Shown here piece after piece: positions 9,433 through 18,769 of a DNA stretch of 49,017 nt (within the stretch, counting starts at the first letter, position 1; each line of letters begins with the position of its first letter). A model generated the notes under the pieces. It saw nothing but the letters and a program-made list of their open reading frames with translations, searched no databases and was not told where the DNA came from. Source of the DNA: Phytomonas francai (taxonomy: Eukaryota > Euglenozoa > Kinetoplastea > Trypanosomatida > Trypanosomatidae); contig MJCC01000001.1 in assembly GCA_001766655.1 (NCBI GenBank), forward strand, positions 980,016-1,029,032, read 5' to 3'. A program made the translations under genes and the position numbers.

Positions 9433-10755
9433 CTAGTCCTTTCGGAGATCCGCAACGCCCGCCGATCCTGGCGGGTAAAGTCCTCGATGACCGAACTGCA
9501 CTAAAGACAGTCTCATCGATTCCGGCAAGTCGGGACTGTTCGCCAATAGCCGCGCCGCTCGCAGCTGAAGCTCGCGTACGGCAGGGCTTACTTCAAAATG
9601 GGCACCACACAAAAACGAGGCGTAGATGAGCGGCATTTGATCCTTGAGGAGGCCACTCCTTATCGTAGAGAGCGCTACCCGCCAGACCTCCCGCCGGACC
9701 TCCTCGTCGCTTGTCGTGTGCAGCCTCCACGCCTCTTTTAAAAGGGCGGGGGATATCGCGACCGGGTCCATGAACGCTGAACTCAGCATGGCGTTCAAAA
9801 GACGAAGCGCGGAGAGCCTCAGTGAATTCGACAAGGAGCCTAGTCTCCTCAGCAGCTGATCCGAGGGCAGATGATTTATCAGAACGCTCCAGCCGGTTGT
9901 GGTGGTGCAGGCAGAACCCAGGAAATCGAACACCGCATCCAGCGTCCCCTCGTCCGACAAACGATCGGCGATCACCACGGCCCGAGGAAGCCAAAGACCC
10001 GCAAAACGCTGCGCATTCCCCTCGTGATGGAAAAGCGCAATACCGCAGAAACGACACACGAAGCCGGTGAGGAAGCCCTCATCAGGGGAATCAAGGGTTT
10101 CCTGAATTTTATTAAGAAGTGGATCCGGGAGGGGGTCCTGCCGGCTGATGATGCCGCACACAACCAGGTAATTCACCAGCAAAAGTGGATCCTCGTCAAA
10201 GGCGCGGATAGTAGCCGACGTTAAGGAGTTAATAAGATGCGTATTTTCCCGAAGATAAAGATAAATTTGAGAATTCTCCACCGACTCTGCTGCGTCGCAA
10301 TCAAAGAGTCGAAGTACCTTTTCACTATCAAGGGTCCGGTCCAACACCTCCCCTATTCGTTTCGCGACAGCCTCCTCGAAGGTGAGCCCTACGAGAGCGA
10401 TAAACGCACGACGGAAAAGTGCAGTTAGGCCTAAATGATCCCCGGCAATCACATCGAGTAAAAATGTTGGAACTAGCAATGTCTCATCCAAGGCAATGAA
10501 CTCCGCACCAGACGTTTTATCCGATAAAACGTTCAGCAAAGACTCTCCTATAATCTCCAATACGTCAGGATTTCCGACCGACTGAGCCTCGAATAATAAG
10601 CTCCGTAGAACCGCCGCCTGCGCGGGATCCCGCCATGCGGGAAGTAGACTCGCCGGAGAGAGACACTCCCGCAGCATCGAGATGGTCTCCACGCGCTGGG
10701 GAAGCTCTTCAGAGGACAAAAGCTCTGCCAATGATCTCAGGTTCTCTTCGTTCAT
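9433..10755 (-). CDS. PSMD5/S5b-like proteasome base assembly chaperone (ARM/HEAT repeats)
   Basis: A 440-residue all-helical, Leu-rich protein with repeated two-helix units typical of ARM/HEAT folds. The centre and C-terminal half match the pattern of PSMD5 (S5b): GFLTGFVCRFCGIALF followed by ERL-type helices, LDAVFDFLGSACTTTTGWSVL, a helix starting RRLGSLSNSLRLSALRLLNA, then a block ending RAARLLANS. PSMD5 in animals binds the Rpt1/Rpt2 module and helps assemble or restrain the 19S base. The length is close to the human protein (about 500 residues). The match is from remembered sequence pattern, so a generic ARM-repeat protein remains possible. Other proteasome genes occur nearby. Confidence 0.6.
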   Translation of the reverse strand: MNEENLRSLAELLSSEELPQRVETISMLRECLSPASLLPAWRDPAQAAVLRSLLFEAQSVGNPDVLEIIGESLLNVLSDKTSGAEFIALDETLLVPTFLLDVIAGDHLGLTALFRRAFIALVGLTFEEAVAKRIGEVLDRTLDSEKVLRLFDCDAAESVENSQIYLYLRENTHLINSLTSATIRAFDEDPLLLVNYLVVCGIISRQDPLPDPLLNKIQETLDSPDEGFLTGFVCRFCGIALFHHEGNAQRFAGLWLPRAVVIADRLSDEGTLDAVFDFLGSACTTTTGWSVLINHLPSDQLLRRLGSLSNSLRLSALRLLNAMLSSAFMDPVAISPALLKEAWRLHTTSDEEVRREVWRVALSTIRSGLLKDQMPLIYASFLCGAHFEVSPAVRELQLRAARLLANSPDLPESMRLSLVQFGHRGLYPPGSAGVADLRKD

Positions 10756-11035
10756 CTAGAACCGTGTTCTTCCCCTTTTCTTAACGGCTTTCTTCGTTAT
10801 TCAGAAGTGATGCAGTAGTCTACTTTTCTATTTTTACGCTAAGATGTGAGACAAGACCTCTCGGTGAAATAAAGGGTTTGGTTATCCTCTTTCTTCTCTA
10901 AGAGTAAATATTTACCCCCGTGTTGAAGAAATCCAATACAAAGTTACCGATTGAAAGCAACACTATAGAACATTTGCTGTTCAGGTGGGATAGATAAACC
11001 CGCGTTAGATTCTCCTTCCCCTTCAGACCCTTTGT

Positions 11036-11434
11036 TCAGGTGGTTTTGCAAAAACTTCGACAACCAGGCTCGTGTACGATGCTGCGCAGACGCTGGCAGT
11101 GCCCACTGCAATACCACTCCTCACCGCATTTAGGGCAATGAAAGCAGTTTGTACTAATCTTATAGCAATAATCACACATGTGCGGGGCCTCCGATGCGGA
11201 TTCACAGGGCTTCGAAATAACTGTATGCAAGGGCAAGACAAAACAGCCAGAAGTATTATCCCTGCAATGCGTATCGTACATAGCGCTGCTACCCTTGGGC
11301 CCCTCCAAAGATACAACACGCCGTTCTAATATTCCCACTTGCTGACTAAGATGCTGATGCTGTCTAGATAAACGCTCAACTGCCGATTGCAACGAAACAA
11401 AATTATGGTTCAGAAGCCGATTTTCTCCGTCCAT
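11036..11434 (-). CDS. Small coiled-coil protein with MYND-like zinc finger
   Basis: A 132-residue protein. Residues 10-45 form a Leu-rich coiled coil (SLQSAVERLSRQHQHLSQQV). The C-terminal 45 residues hold a Cys/His array, CDYC then CPKC, C-x3-C within WYCSGHC, and a final H-x3-C (VHEPGC), that fits the MYND zinc-finger spacing C-x2-C...C-x2-C-x5-C-x3-C-x7-H-x3-C. MYND fingers bind short proline-rich peptides. I do not recognise an orthologue. Upstream lies an AT-rich spacer with A-runs. Confidence 0.7.
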   Translation of the reverse strand: MDGENRLLNHNFVSLQSAVERLSRQHQHLSQQVGILERRVVSLEGPKGSSAMYDTHCRDNTSGCFVLPLHTVISKPCESASEAPHMCDYCYKISTNCFHCPKCGEEWYCSGHCQRLRSIVHEPGCRSFCKTT

Positions 11435-12471
11435 TTTGTTTGCTGTTAAATATTCAATTACTTTTTATGTCATTGTGCAGTATAAATGCAGGGTATATGC
11501 GCCTCATTAAGTTCACAAAAAGAGTGAGATAAGTTAGGCAGTTTCATAAAAGAAATCTATAGCATTTGAGAGATGTATTATCAAAAAAAAAAACCATTTT
11601 TAAATAATAAGTCCTCTTTACTCTAAATCTGCATGAATATCGAAAATCTGTTTTACTTTCCATCTTTAATATCCGAATTCCGAACCTGTCTAGAGCAACA
11701 GCCCATTCTAATGAAATATTTTGTAGAAACAAATAAGCAAAGATACTGTAATAGATATAGGTATCGCATGTACCTCAGAATCTTCACAGTGTAATCAACG
11801 TGCTTGATAATTTTAGCCTAAACCTTGGAGCCTACGTGAATAGTAGAGCGATGAATATTTTACAAATAGTTGCGGCATCAAGGCCCCCCATCACCACCAC
11901 CAGGAACCCGAACCGTTTGAATCCTTCTTTTTAAAGGGATGTGAATAAGCAGTCTTTCATTACTCAGAAGAAACGACTGCTGCCGAGGGGGGGGAAGTCA
12001 TATCGAGTGCTTCCGGCGAAGCTTGTTGACTAAATAGCGAAAAAAAGGAATGTAAATATGGCCAGACTGCGATATCTTAATCGGAGCGGCTTGTTTCCTT
12101 TACAAGAGGTAGATTACATAAGCATTAACTGAAATTAAAATGCGATGAATGCATAATTTCTCGAATCATCAGCTAAGTGCTTCGTTTCGACTTCAAAGCA
12201 TTCTTCTAGAAGCGCCATGAACAAATAACAAAGTATTTACACTACTTGTACTCTATTTTCTGTATAAAAAGAAGATAAAGAAGAGAAGGAGCGTAAACTC
12301 ATATTGGAATTTGGACCGAATTGAGAATCAAGTTTGACCCTCATACTGGATTAAAAGTAAGCGAAAGATACTCCTCTCCCACCCTTTTATAAATCAATCC
12401 ATAGAGCAAAGGCATTGTTATTGTTTCATTAAGATTATGGTGCGTTTACATTCTTTTTGGCTATGCCTTTC

Positions 12472-12503
<32 letters not shown>

Positions 12504-13151
12504 GACGAATAAATTCAATGACTGGGAACTACGTATAGACTTGAGCAACAATTTATAGCTATGTGCTATTGATTTTGCTTAAATTTCCCCTATTTGAGTA
12601 TTTTAAAAGTCTCTAGGTGTCATCTCAATTTTATCTAACATTATTATACTAAGAATATAGATATAACCAGTAAGATGATAAACCAAAAGGAATGCATTTC
12701 TGGTTGCGTTTCTTTGCAGTCAACAAGAATTCTTATTATTTAGTTATTAATGATTTACCTTATATCGTCATATCTATTGTTGTACTATACTAAGATACAA
12801 ATATACAGCAAGGTCTCCGTCGTAGGACCTACAAACAAATTAGGATGTATTGTACAGTGGCTCTGCCATTATTCTCCTGTGGTTTAGAACTCATTAAATT
12901 GTGACTTTTTCGCAACAAGCACCAGGAAACTTAAAAAAATCGCAAATGGAACAGTTAATTAAGACTACCAAAAAAAGAGGTGAGGGGGTAGGTCGATAAT
13001 CCCCTCTATTATTCTTTGTGAAACTTATGGAGCAAACCATAAATGAAATAGAAATTTACACAATATACACGGAAACACATCTCTCTTAATGTGCATATCC
13101 CCCCATCTGTTTTAACCTCATTTTAAATTTATCAAGACCACATTTTTCGTT
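11435..13151. other. Long AT-rich intergenic region
   Basis: About 1.7 kb, the longest intra-cluster gap, between the MYND-like gene and the Pumilio gene. Most of it is probably the Pumilio 3' UTR. It contains an alternating AT run near 12473-12497, a short C-rich patch near 11882-11915 and a G-run near 11989-11996. I found no supported ORF or tRNA. A long 3' UTR on an RNA-regulator mRNA would be normal for kinetoplastids, where control is post-transcriptional. Confidence 0.5.
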
Positions 13152-14813
13152 TCACGATTTAGTCCAGGGGGCTGGTCGAATTTCGGAACGAATGCAATAC
13201 TTATTGTAGTTGATGTGACCCAATTTTCCATTGGTCGTGCGTATCGGGGACGACATGCATTCCGCATCGCCTCCGCTATGATAAACTCCGTTCTTTCGCA
13301 AAACGATGTCGATCTTACCCTCTAACTTCTTCGCATAGGGAGCGTTCTTGATGAGATGCATCAAAGGGCGGATAATCGAAACCAAGCTTTCCACCTGCGC
13401 GGGAGAACTGATGGTAAGAGCAGTTTGAAGAACGTAATTACCGAAGTCATCCTGAATCAGACGCGTCACCACCTCCGGATTACATATCGTATTAATATAC
13501 ATTTCTTGTACGGGATGGGATGCACCCCGAAGTACCTTTTCCATCACATTCGAACTAAACTTGTTCGTACAAAGATAAGTGAACTGCGGGAGAAAGGCAA
13601 CCGCAATCGCATCGTTAATACTACTGTCATTTGCCTGCAGGACGTACTGAAGGACGTAGTTCCCGAAAGGGTCCCTGGCGATCTGCAGGCAACATTTCAA
13701 AATGTGATCGACCAAATCTGACTTCTGCGATGGGGACGCGAACTCCAGGCAGCGTTGGAGAACGCAACAACCCTGCTTATTCTTTGCGATGGAGGCGCAA
13801 TCCAGAGCAACCGCTTTGTAGATAAAATCCTTATCCGCGTAATCGAAACGCTGGAGGACCTTTTGGATCACGTGATTGCCATGGGCGTTTTTGATCAACC
13901 GCACCACATCCTTCCTGAGCGCCTCCCGCACGATCTCCATCTCCTCCCTCGTCGAGATCGTCTCGATCATCTTCTGAACGCTGAAGGTGCCGTGTGGGGT
14001 GAGGGCGATCATGGAGATCCGCGGCGCGGCCCTCACCGCGACGCTGTATCGAATGTCGTCCGGCATGATATCAAAGAGCTTCTGGACGAGGAAGTTCGCG
14101 TACTGGTCGGCCATGAGCTCCGCGACGTGCGGGATGATCTCCTGCATGAGCATCGGCACAAACTCGGCCTCCGGGTTGGTGTCCAGCCAGCGCTGCAAAA
14201 ACCGGCACCCGTGCTGATCTTTTGCGGTTTCGTACACCTTTCCACGAAAGCTTTCGATGGTCGTAGGGCCCATGGCGGGCCCTCCTATTGCGGACTGCGG
14301 GCCTTTCATCCCCGCGGACGGGCTCGAGGGGTCCCCGTACGGCAGCGAATCGTGCGGGGGGGTATTTTCGCTATTTCTAGAGAACACACGCGGCTTGCGA
14401 GGGTCGGCGGGGCTGAGCTGCTCGAAAAGGGATTGCAGCCCACAGCGGCTGAGGGTGGAGTTGGTCGAAAAGGTATCGCGATCGGTGCCCTTCGGGCTGG
14501 GATCTAGGTGATGGCTGGAGATCGACGGACAATGTGAAAAGTTGAGCGGGGCCGACGGAGGGAGGTTCGGAAACGTGGTGCTCACGACGGGGGAAGTTTG
14601 GGGGGTCTGAAAGTACGCCCACGTGCTGTTGGTCCCTATCTTTTCTCCAGATGGACTCCTGAGCTCGGTGTGCGACAGAAAAACTTGCAAGCTTTTTGTA
14701 TACTTCCCTGTTGGTTTCTTACATGGCTCCTCCCCCTCAACAACCTGCTGAAGAACTTCCTGTAAATTGGCCTCAGCAGTCTTGTATTCATCCTCGTGAA
14801 CTATCCACGACAT
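13152..14813 (-). CDS. PUF: Pumilio/PUF RNA-binding protein
   Basis: A 553-residue protein with a low-complexity Ser/Pro-rich N-terminus (1-185) and a complete PUF domain of eight repeats (about 186-500). The base-reading residues can be picked out: R1 C203/R204/Q207, R2 N240/F241/Q244, R3 T276/F277/Q280, R4 N313/H314/Q317, R5 C349/C350/Q353, R6 N385/Y386/Q389, R7 S421/N422/E425, R8 N459/Y460/Q463. Under the published PUF code R8-R6 read UGU and the series predicts UGUAUAUA-like targets. PUF proteins bind 3' UTRs and control mRNA stability or translation. A minus-strand T-run ending CAG just upstream gives a good splice acceptor. Kinetoplastids have about ten PUF paralogues and I cannot say which this is. 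Confidence 0.95.
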   Translation of the reverse strand: MSWIVHEDEYKTAEANLQEVLQQVVEGEEPCKKPTGKYTKSLQVFLSHTELRSPSGEKIGTNSTWAYFQTPQTSPVVSTTFPNLPPSAPLNFSHCPSISSHHLDPSPKGTDRDTFSTNSTLSRCGLQSLFEQLSPADPRKPRVFSRNSENTPPHDSLPYGDPSSPSAGMKGPQSAIGGPAMGPTTIESFRGKVYETAKDQHGCRFLQRWLDTNPEAEFVPMLMQEIIPHVAELMADQYANFLVQKLFDIMPDDIRYSVAVRAAPRISMIALTPHGTFSVQKMIETISTREEMEIVREALRKDVVRLIKNAHGNHVIQKVLQRFDYADKDFIYKAVALDCASIAKNKQGCCVLQRCLEFASPSQKSDLVDHILKCCLQIARDPFGNYVLQYVLQANDSSINDAIAVAFLPQFTYLCTNKFSSNVMEKVLRGASHPVQEMYINTICNPEVVTRLIQDDFGNYVLQTALTISSPAQVESLVSIIRPLMHLIKNAPYAKKLEGKIDIVLRKNGVYHSGGDAECMSSPIRTTNGKLGHINYNKYCIRSEIRPAPWTKS

Positions 14814-15133
14814 TGGGATTTTTAACTCAAAGTATTTTAATATTCACTATAATGAAAAAATACTGAAAAAAAATCTTCCGAATCGAGATAAATTAAAAGA
14901 TTTTTTTTAGCATGTCATAAAGAAGTGCATCACAATAGAGATAATCTAACACCAAAAACAGGTGAACTATGGGGGGAAACAGCTTGTGATTTTGGAAACA
15001 GAGGTGACTAAGTAGGCCTATATATATATATATATATATAGTATTACTTTCTCTGCGCAGTGTACCTCGCTATAATATTGAACGAGTTTGGCTTTGTCGC
15101 TTTCATATTTCCAATAGTCTGAACACAATATCA
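14814..15133. other. Intergenic region with (TA)n tract
   Basis: About 320 nt. The minus strand carries an eight-T run and CAG shortly before the Pumilio ATG, the likely trans-splice acceptor. An alternating TA run lies at about 15019-15040. Confidence 0.6.
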
Positions 15134-15781
15134 TCATCTACCACACCATTCTTCCAGACCAGATTCCGGGTACTTCAGATGACTCTCCAAAAGGTAACCC
15201 TTGATATTTTTATCAAGATTTCCACACGTGCATTGCTTTCTATGATATAGGAAATATGCATAGGCGCACAGGGCCGTTGCTGCTGTAATAAAGTAACAAA
15301 CCGGCTCCATTACATCCCAGTCGTATACTTCAAATGTGAGGTAAGCTAGGACTATCATTTGTATACCACTAAGGAGAACTATAAATGCCCAAAAGTTCTT
15401 CTGCCGTATAAACATATCATACAGTTTCCCCAACACCGCGTCCTGGGAAGCTAATGTGTTGAACTGGTCTTTTGCCATCGCTATAAAGGGTGCATCTGGA
15501 GGAAGCAGTGGTAAGCCTGCTTTCAGATGTACGGCATTAATAATTTCCTCAGGCTCAAGATGCAATAAGTCTTTTCCAACCCTAACCGCCCGACCGCTTC
15601 GCAAAAGAATCTCCAGGTACTCATTCGCTTCACTACATGTCATTCGGAACTCTTGAGTATTCCGTAAACCACATGTACAAAAGGAAAAAAATTCATCAAC
15701 GGAAATAACCTTACTGGCACGAATTGAAAGAACACTTTGAACGTATAGCTTTTTCTTTAGCAAAATGAAACTGACAGACAT
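15134..15781 (-). CDS. Mitochondrial calcium uniporter (MCU) family pore subunit
   Basis: A 215-residue protein with the MCU layout: an N-terminal domain with the conserved EANEYLEILLRSGRAVRVGK and LEPEEIINAV elements, a first transmembrane segment (about 130-150), the pore motif W155-D156-V157-M158-E159-P160, and a second transmembrane segment (161-180, CYFITAATALCAYAYFLYH). The acidic ring residues Asp and Glu of the Ca2+ selectivity filter are both kept; the usual DIME is DVME. MCU forms the inner-membrane Ca2+ channel. Trypanosomes have several MCU paralogues (MCU, MCUb, MCUc, MCUd) in one hetero-oligomer, and the short length and Val variant suggest one of these. Which one is not decidable here. 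Confidence 0.88.
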   Translation of the reverse strand: MSVSFILLKKKLYVQSVLSIRASKVISVDEFFSFCTCGLRNTQEFRMTCSEANEYLEILLRSGRAVRVGKDLLHLEPEEIINAVHLKAGLPLLPPDAPFIAMAKDQFNTLASQDAVLGKLYDMFIRQKNFWAFIVLLSGIQMIVLAYLTFEVYDWDVMEPVCYFITAATALCAYAYFLYHRKQCTCGNLDKNIKGYLLESHLKYPESGLEEWCGR

Positions 15782-16108
15782 GTCCTACTACTATTCCGGC
15801 TAGCTAATAATTTAGTCTAGCAAATCAGATAAGCACTTTTACTGCAGCCGATAACCATCTGAACTAAAAGGATGCTGAAAAGGGCTAAGAGTGCGAGTAA
15901 ATTTGTGGTAAGACGACAATGAGATAGAGGACCAAAATACAATATCAAAAAAAAATGACATAAAAAAATTGGAAACTAATACATTTTCGTCTTCCTTTAA
16001 TAAATTTCACATTCTGGCCCATACAAAAATATATATATATGAAAAGACTTCCTTTTACCACCCAGTCTTTAATTAAACTAGATAATATCCTTATACCATT
16101 AAAGTATA
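15782..16108. other. Intergenic region
   Basis: About 330 nt of AT-rich DNA with a short alternating AT run near 16029-16039. No further gene is seen. Confidence 0.5.
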
Positions 16109-16804
16109 TCAAATTTGGTCTAAATAATCACGTAGCTGATCTACCGTTAAAATTTCAAAACGATTCTCAATAACCCTCCCAACCTGTGTATTCTCTGAGT
16201 CCATCTTGCCGGAAAACCCTTCCTTGAGCGTTAAAAGTGCAGTGTGAATGGTATCCTCCAGTTCCATTTCACTTGTGTACCGTTTTTGGAGAAAAGACTT
16301 TGAATCTGAGCTTCCCTCCCCTATAGCAGTAGCTTTCCAGACACAGAATGTTCCACTGGGATCAATTTGATAAAGGTGGTGTCCGTTAGCATCCACACCT
16401 GCTACCAGAAGAGAACAACCAAATGGACGCACGCCACCAGACTGCGTAAACTCTTGGTATAAATAACTGATCTGCCGCACAAGCTGACTTACAGGAATTG
16501 GTTCGTGATATGTAAGCTTATACTTTTGGCAAGCCTTGCGAGCGGAATCGATTAAGACACGACTATCCGGACCCATTCCACTGTAAGTGCATCCAACATG
16601 ATCATCTAAGACAAACATTTTTTGCACAGAAGAAGAATCAACAAGGGGAGTTGTGGTTTTTTTCTTCGCGGCAATAACAATACCATCTGTTGCTTTAATT
16701 CCAAGCGTCGTCACACCCTTGCTGGCAGCAGTGGTGGCATATTCAATTTGAACCAGCTTACCGGAAGGACTGAAGGTTGTAAGGCCGTAATATGCGTCAG
16801 ACAT
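16109..16804 (-). CDS. PSMA2: 20S proteasome alpha2 subunit
   Basis: A 231-residue protein starting YYGLTTFSPSGKLVQIEYA after the first few residues, the N-terminal alpha-type signature that forms the gate helix of the 20S core. The middle carries KMFVLDDHVGCTYSGMGPDSRVL and the conserved RPFGCSLLVAGVD...PSGTF block. Together these point to alpha2 rather than other alpha subunits. Length matches the family (about 230-235). The subunit is part of the outer alpha ring. The ATG at 16804 is preceded on the minus strand by a pyrimidine-rich tract. Confidence 0.95.
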   Translation of the reverse strand: MSDAYYGLTTFSPSGKLVQIEYATTAASKGVTTLGIKATDGIVIAAKKKTTTPLVDSSSVQKMFVLDDHVGCTYSGMGPDSRVLIDSARKACQKYKLTYHEPIPVSQLVRQISYLYQEFTQSGGVRPFGCSLLVAGVDANGHHLYQIDPSGTFCVWKATAIGEGSSDSKSFLQKRYTSEMELEDTIHTALLTLKEGFSGKMDSENTQVGRVIENRFEILTVDQLRDYLDQI

Positions 16805-17285
16805 CCTGGCTTAAAAGCGCAGTCGGGAAAAAAAAAATAAAAGTTAATTTTATTTGATGAACAGTAACTTAGAAAAAAAAATGCAGGAAAAAATGCAGAA
16901 AGAAAAAAAAATATGATAAAGAAAATAAACTAATCATAAATGTAAAAAGTATTTTCTCATCAAATCAGTTATGTGATTAAACTGAAAGGAACATAGTGTG
17001 AAACTAATTAATCATGAAGTCATGATTCACCCAACGTGCAAATTAACACTCAGAGATTGATTAGTATCACCATTACATAATTAATCATATTTTTTTAGAA
17101 GGAAAAAAAACATAAAAATGGACAAATCCAGATAAGAAACGATGAAGATTATCTTCGCTAAAGGAGTGTTCCTCTATTCATAACTATAGTTGTTGTTTTT
17201 TACAAAAATAGACTCGAGTTAGTCCTATAGTGTTCAGTAAGAATAAATAAAAGTATTTGAAAGAAAAATTGAAACTGACAGTCAA
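16805..17285. other. AT-rich intergenic region
   Basis: About 480 nt of A-rich DNA (T-rich on the minus strand) upstream of proteasome alpha2. It should contain the alpha2 splice acceptor. No other feature is supported. Confidence 0.5.
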
Positions 17286-17659
17286 CTACTTATTTTTATC
17301 ATCAAGATGGAAAAGTGCATCGGACGATTCATCGTCGTGCATTAGCAAGTAGTAATAGAAGTTTTGGTCAAATCCAACTTGCTGGTCATAATACCGTATT
17401 TTACAATTGGAAATTGTGGATAAGAATTCGAAATACTAGAGATGGAGACCCCTCAAAATAGTCGACAGACCATTGGAAATGCTGTTCAGCTATATTGAAC
17501 TTCAATTCGTACCAGCATTACAAATGGGGTCGTTATAGTCGTTGGAGAAGGATGGTTTCGATCGAATAAGTTTTGTGTTAAAACTTGAATTGTAATCCAT
17601 ACACCTTGGCTTTCATAATATTCGTGATAAGTAACCTACTTAAAATATACAAACTCCAT
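17286..17659 (-). pseudogene. Possible frame-disrupted coding remnant
   Basis: A minus-strand acceptor-like tract (CCCCTTTTCCTAG, about 17671) is followed 10 nt later by an ATG at 17659. The frame gives seven residues, a TAG, then 49 open codons (VTYHEYYESQGVW to RIEVQYS) ending in TGA. The next frame is open for 38 codons (CWYELKFNIAEQHFQW to HNFQL), and the third for 49 codons (YFEFLST to FHLDDKNK) ending at TAG 17288-17286. The three peptides are of mixed, protein-like composition and tile one after another with overlaps. This suggests a small gene broken by one nonsense change and two frame shifts, or sequencing indels. I recognise no family. Chance ORFs in AT-rich DNA are a real alternative. 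Confidence 0.33.
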
Positions 17660-17819
17660 ATTCTTCCTAGGAAAAGGGGAAAATAAATATTATGGAATAA
17701 AATAAATATTATATGAATACAGTCCTGGAACCATTCCAGCATACGCATTTAGTTGTCATATTGGATGATGATTATGATTTAATTGGATTACAAAAAAGTA
17801 AATAAAACTGTGGCTTCAA

Positions 17820-18218
17820 TTAGCATTCCAGCTTGCGAAGCTTGGAGTTGCCGTTGATGAGGCGAATGTCAAGCTCGTGGGCCCTGCGCACGATGGCCTT
17901 GCGGCTACGCGCGCCAACCGTGTGCGCGATCACGCCAGCGTACTTTCGGTTTTGCATGACGAGCATGTGCAGGTCCTGCACATTGCGGATCGGGAAGTTC
18001 TTAAAGCCCGACGGAGTGATATACTTCGTCTTGCGGTCGCTCCCGTAGCCCTTGTTGGGCATGGCTTTCTGGCCCTTATAGCGACGGCGGACCGGTGAGT
18101 CCTCGCCGCGAGGCTTACGCCAACTCGGGCTCAGCTGCGGGAAGAGTTCATAGCGATGGCGCGTGAACTTCTTGGTGCGCTTCTTGATGATCGCCTTAGG
18201 GATGATGGGTTTGACCAT
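17820..18218 (-). CDS. RPL32: 60S ribosomal protein eL32
   Basis: A 132-residue basic protein matching eL32 end to end: MVKPIIPKAIIKKRTKKF, then HRYELFPQLSPSWRKPRG, GYGSDRKTKYITPSGFKNF, and the C-terminal RRAHELDIRLINGNSKLR. Length is typical. It is a component of the large cytosolic ribosomal subunit. The minus strand upstream carries a long T-rich tract and GGTTTAG about 11 nt before the ATG, a strong trans-splice acceptor. GC-rich codon usage is expected for a highly expressed gene. Confidence 0.97.
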   Translation of the reverse strand: MVKPIIPKAIIKKRTKKFTRHRYELFPQLSPSWRKPRGEDSPVRRRYKGQKAMPNKGYGSDRKTKYITPSGFKNFPIRNVQDLHMLVMQNRKYAGVIAHTVGARSRKAIVRRAHELDIRLINGNSKLRKLEC

Positions 18219-18247
18219 TTTGTGCCACCTAAACCGAAAATAAAATA

Positions 18248-18263
18248 TTTACCACGTGGTAAA
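18248..18263. repeat. 16-nt perfect palindrome with CACGTG core
   Basis: A perfect dyad, TTTACCACGTGGTAAA, lies 30 nt upstream of the eL32 ATG, inside the T-rich tract before its splice acceptor. It could be a hairpin in the precursor RNA or a protein site. It could also be chance. Confidence 0.5.
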
Positions 18264-18397
18264 AAAAAAAAAAGAAAAACATATTTAGAAAGAGAGTAAT
18301 ATAAATATAAATAGCAAACATATATATACGCGATAATATTCAAGGTTACCAGAAAACGCTATAACTTCGATCAATTATTTTTCAGTAGCCAAATATG

Positions 18398-18769
18398 TTA
18401 GGTTCCGAACTTTCTACGACTTTTCCGTTTCAGTGGGAACGAAAGGTTTCGTGCTATAATTGAGTCCGAGCTAAGACGACTTGAAACCACAGAAAGAGCC
18501 GATGTATCAATATAGCTAATAATCAGAACATTTCCTTTCCGAATTCTTAACGCATATTTTGCGTATCGCTTCGCCTCCTTTGAAAAATGACGTCCGTCTT
18601 CCTCAAACTCATGCGGTTCGACAACCCACCCACTTGACTCAAGTGCCGCACGTAACGTTACAGAATACTGGTTGCACATGCGGGAAAACCTAGTATTGCA
18701 TTTAGAACAAATAGAGCCCGCAGGATCTTTTTTTGCATCTAAGCCCTGACAGAAAAAAGGGCAGGGCAT
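18398..18769 (-). CDS. Small basic protein with N-terminal Cys cluster, hypothetical
   Basis: A 123-residue protein and the first gene of the minus-strand cluster. It starts MPCPFFCQG, and Cys3/Cys7 with CSKC (about 21-24) and Cys32 could bind zinc. The remainder is basic, ending in PLKRKSRRKFGT, suggesting a nucleic-acid or ribosome partner. I do not recognise the family. It starts with ATG and has the right orientation. Position next to the strand-switch region makes it the promoter-proximal gene of its unit. Confidence 0.55.
   Translation of the reverse strand: MPCPFFCQGLDAKKDPAGSICSKCNTRFSRMCNQYSVTLRAALESSGWVVEPHEFEEDGRHFSKEAKRYAKYALRIRKGNVLIISYIDTSALSVVSSRLSSDSIIARNLSFPLKRKSRRKFGT

Noticed and set aside
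11890..11930. tRNA-like T-arm sequence in the long intergenic region
   Set aside because: No matching A box or cloverleaf could be drawn around it.
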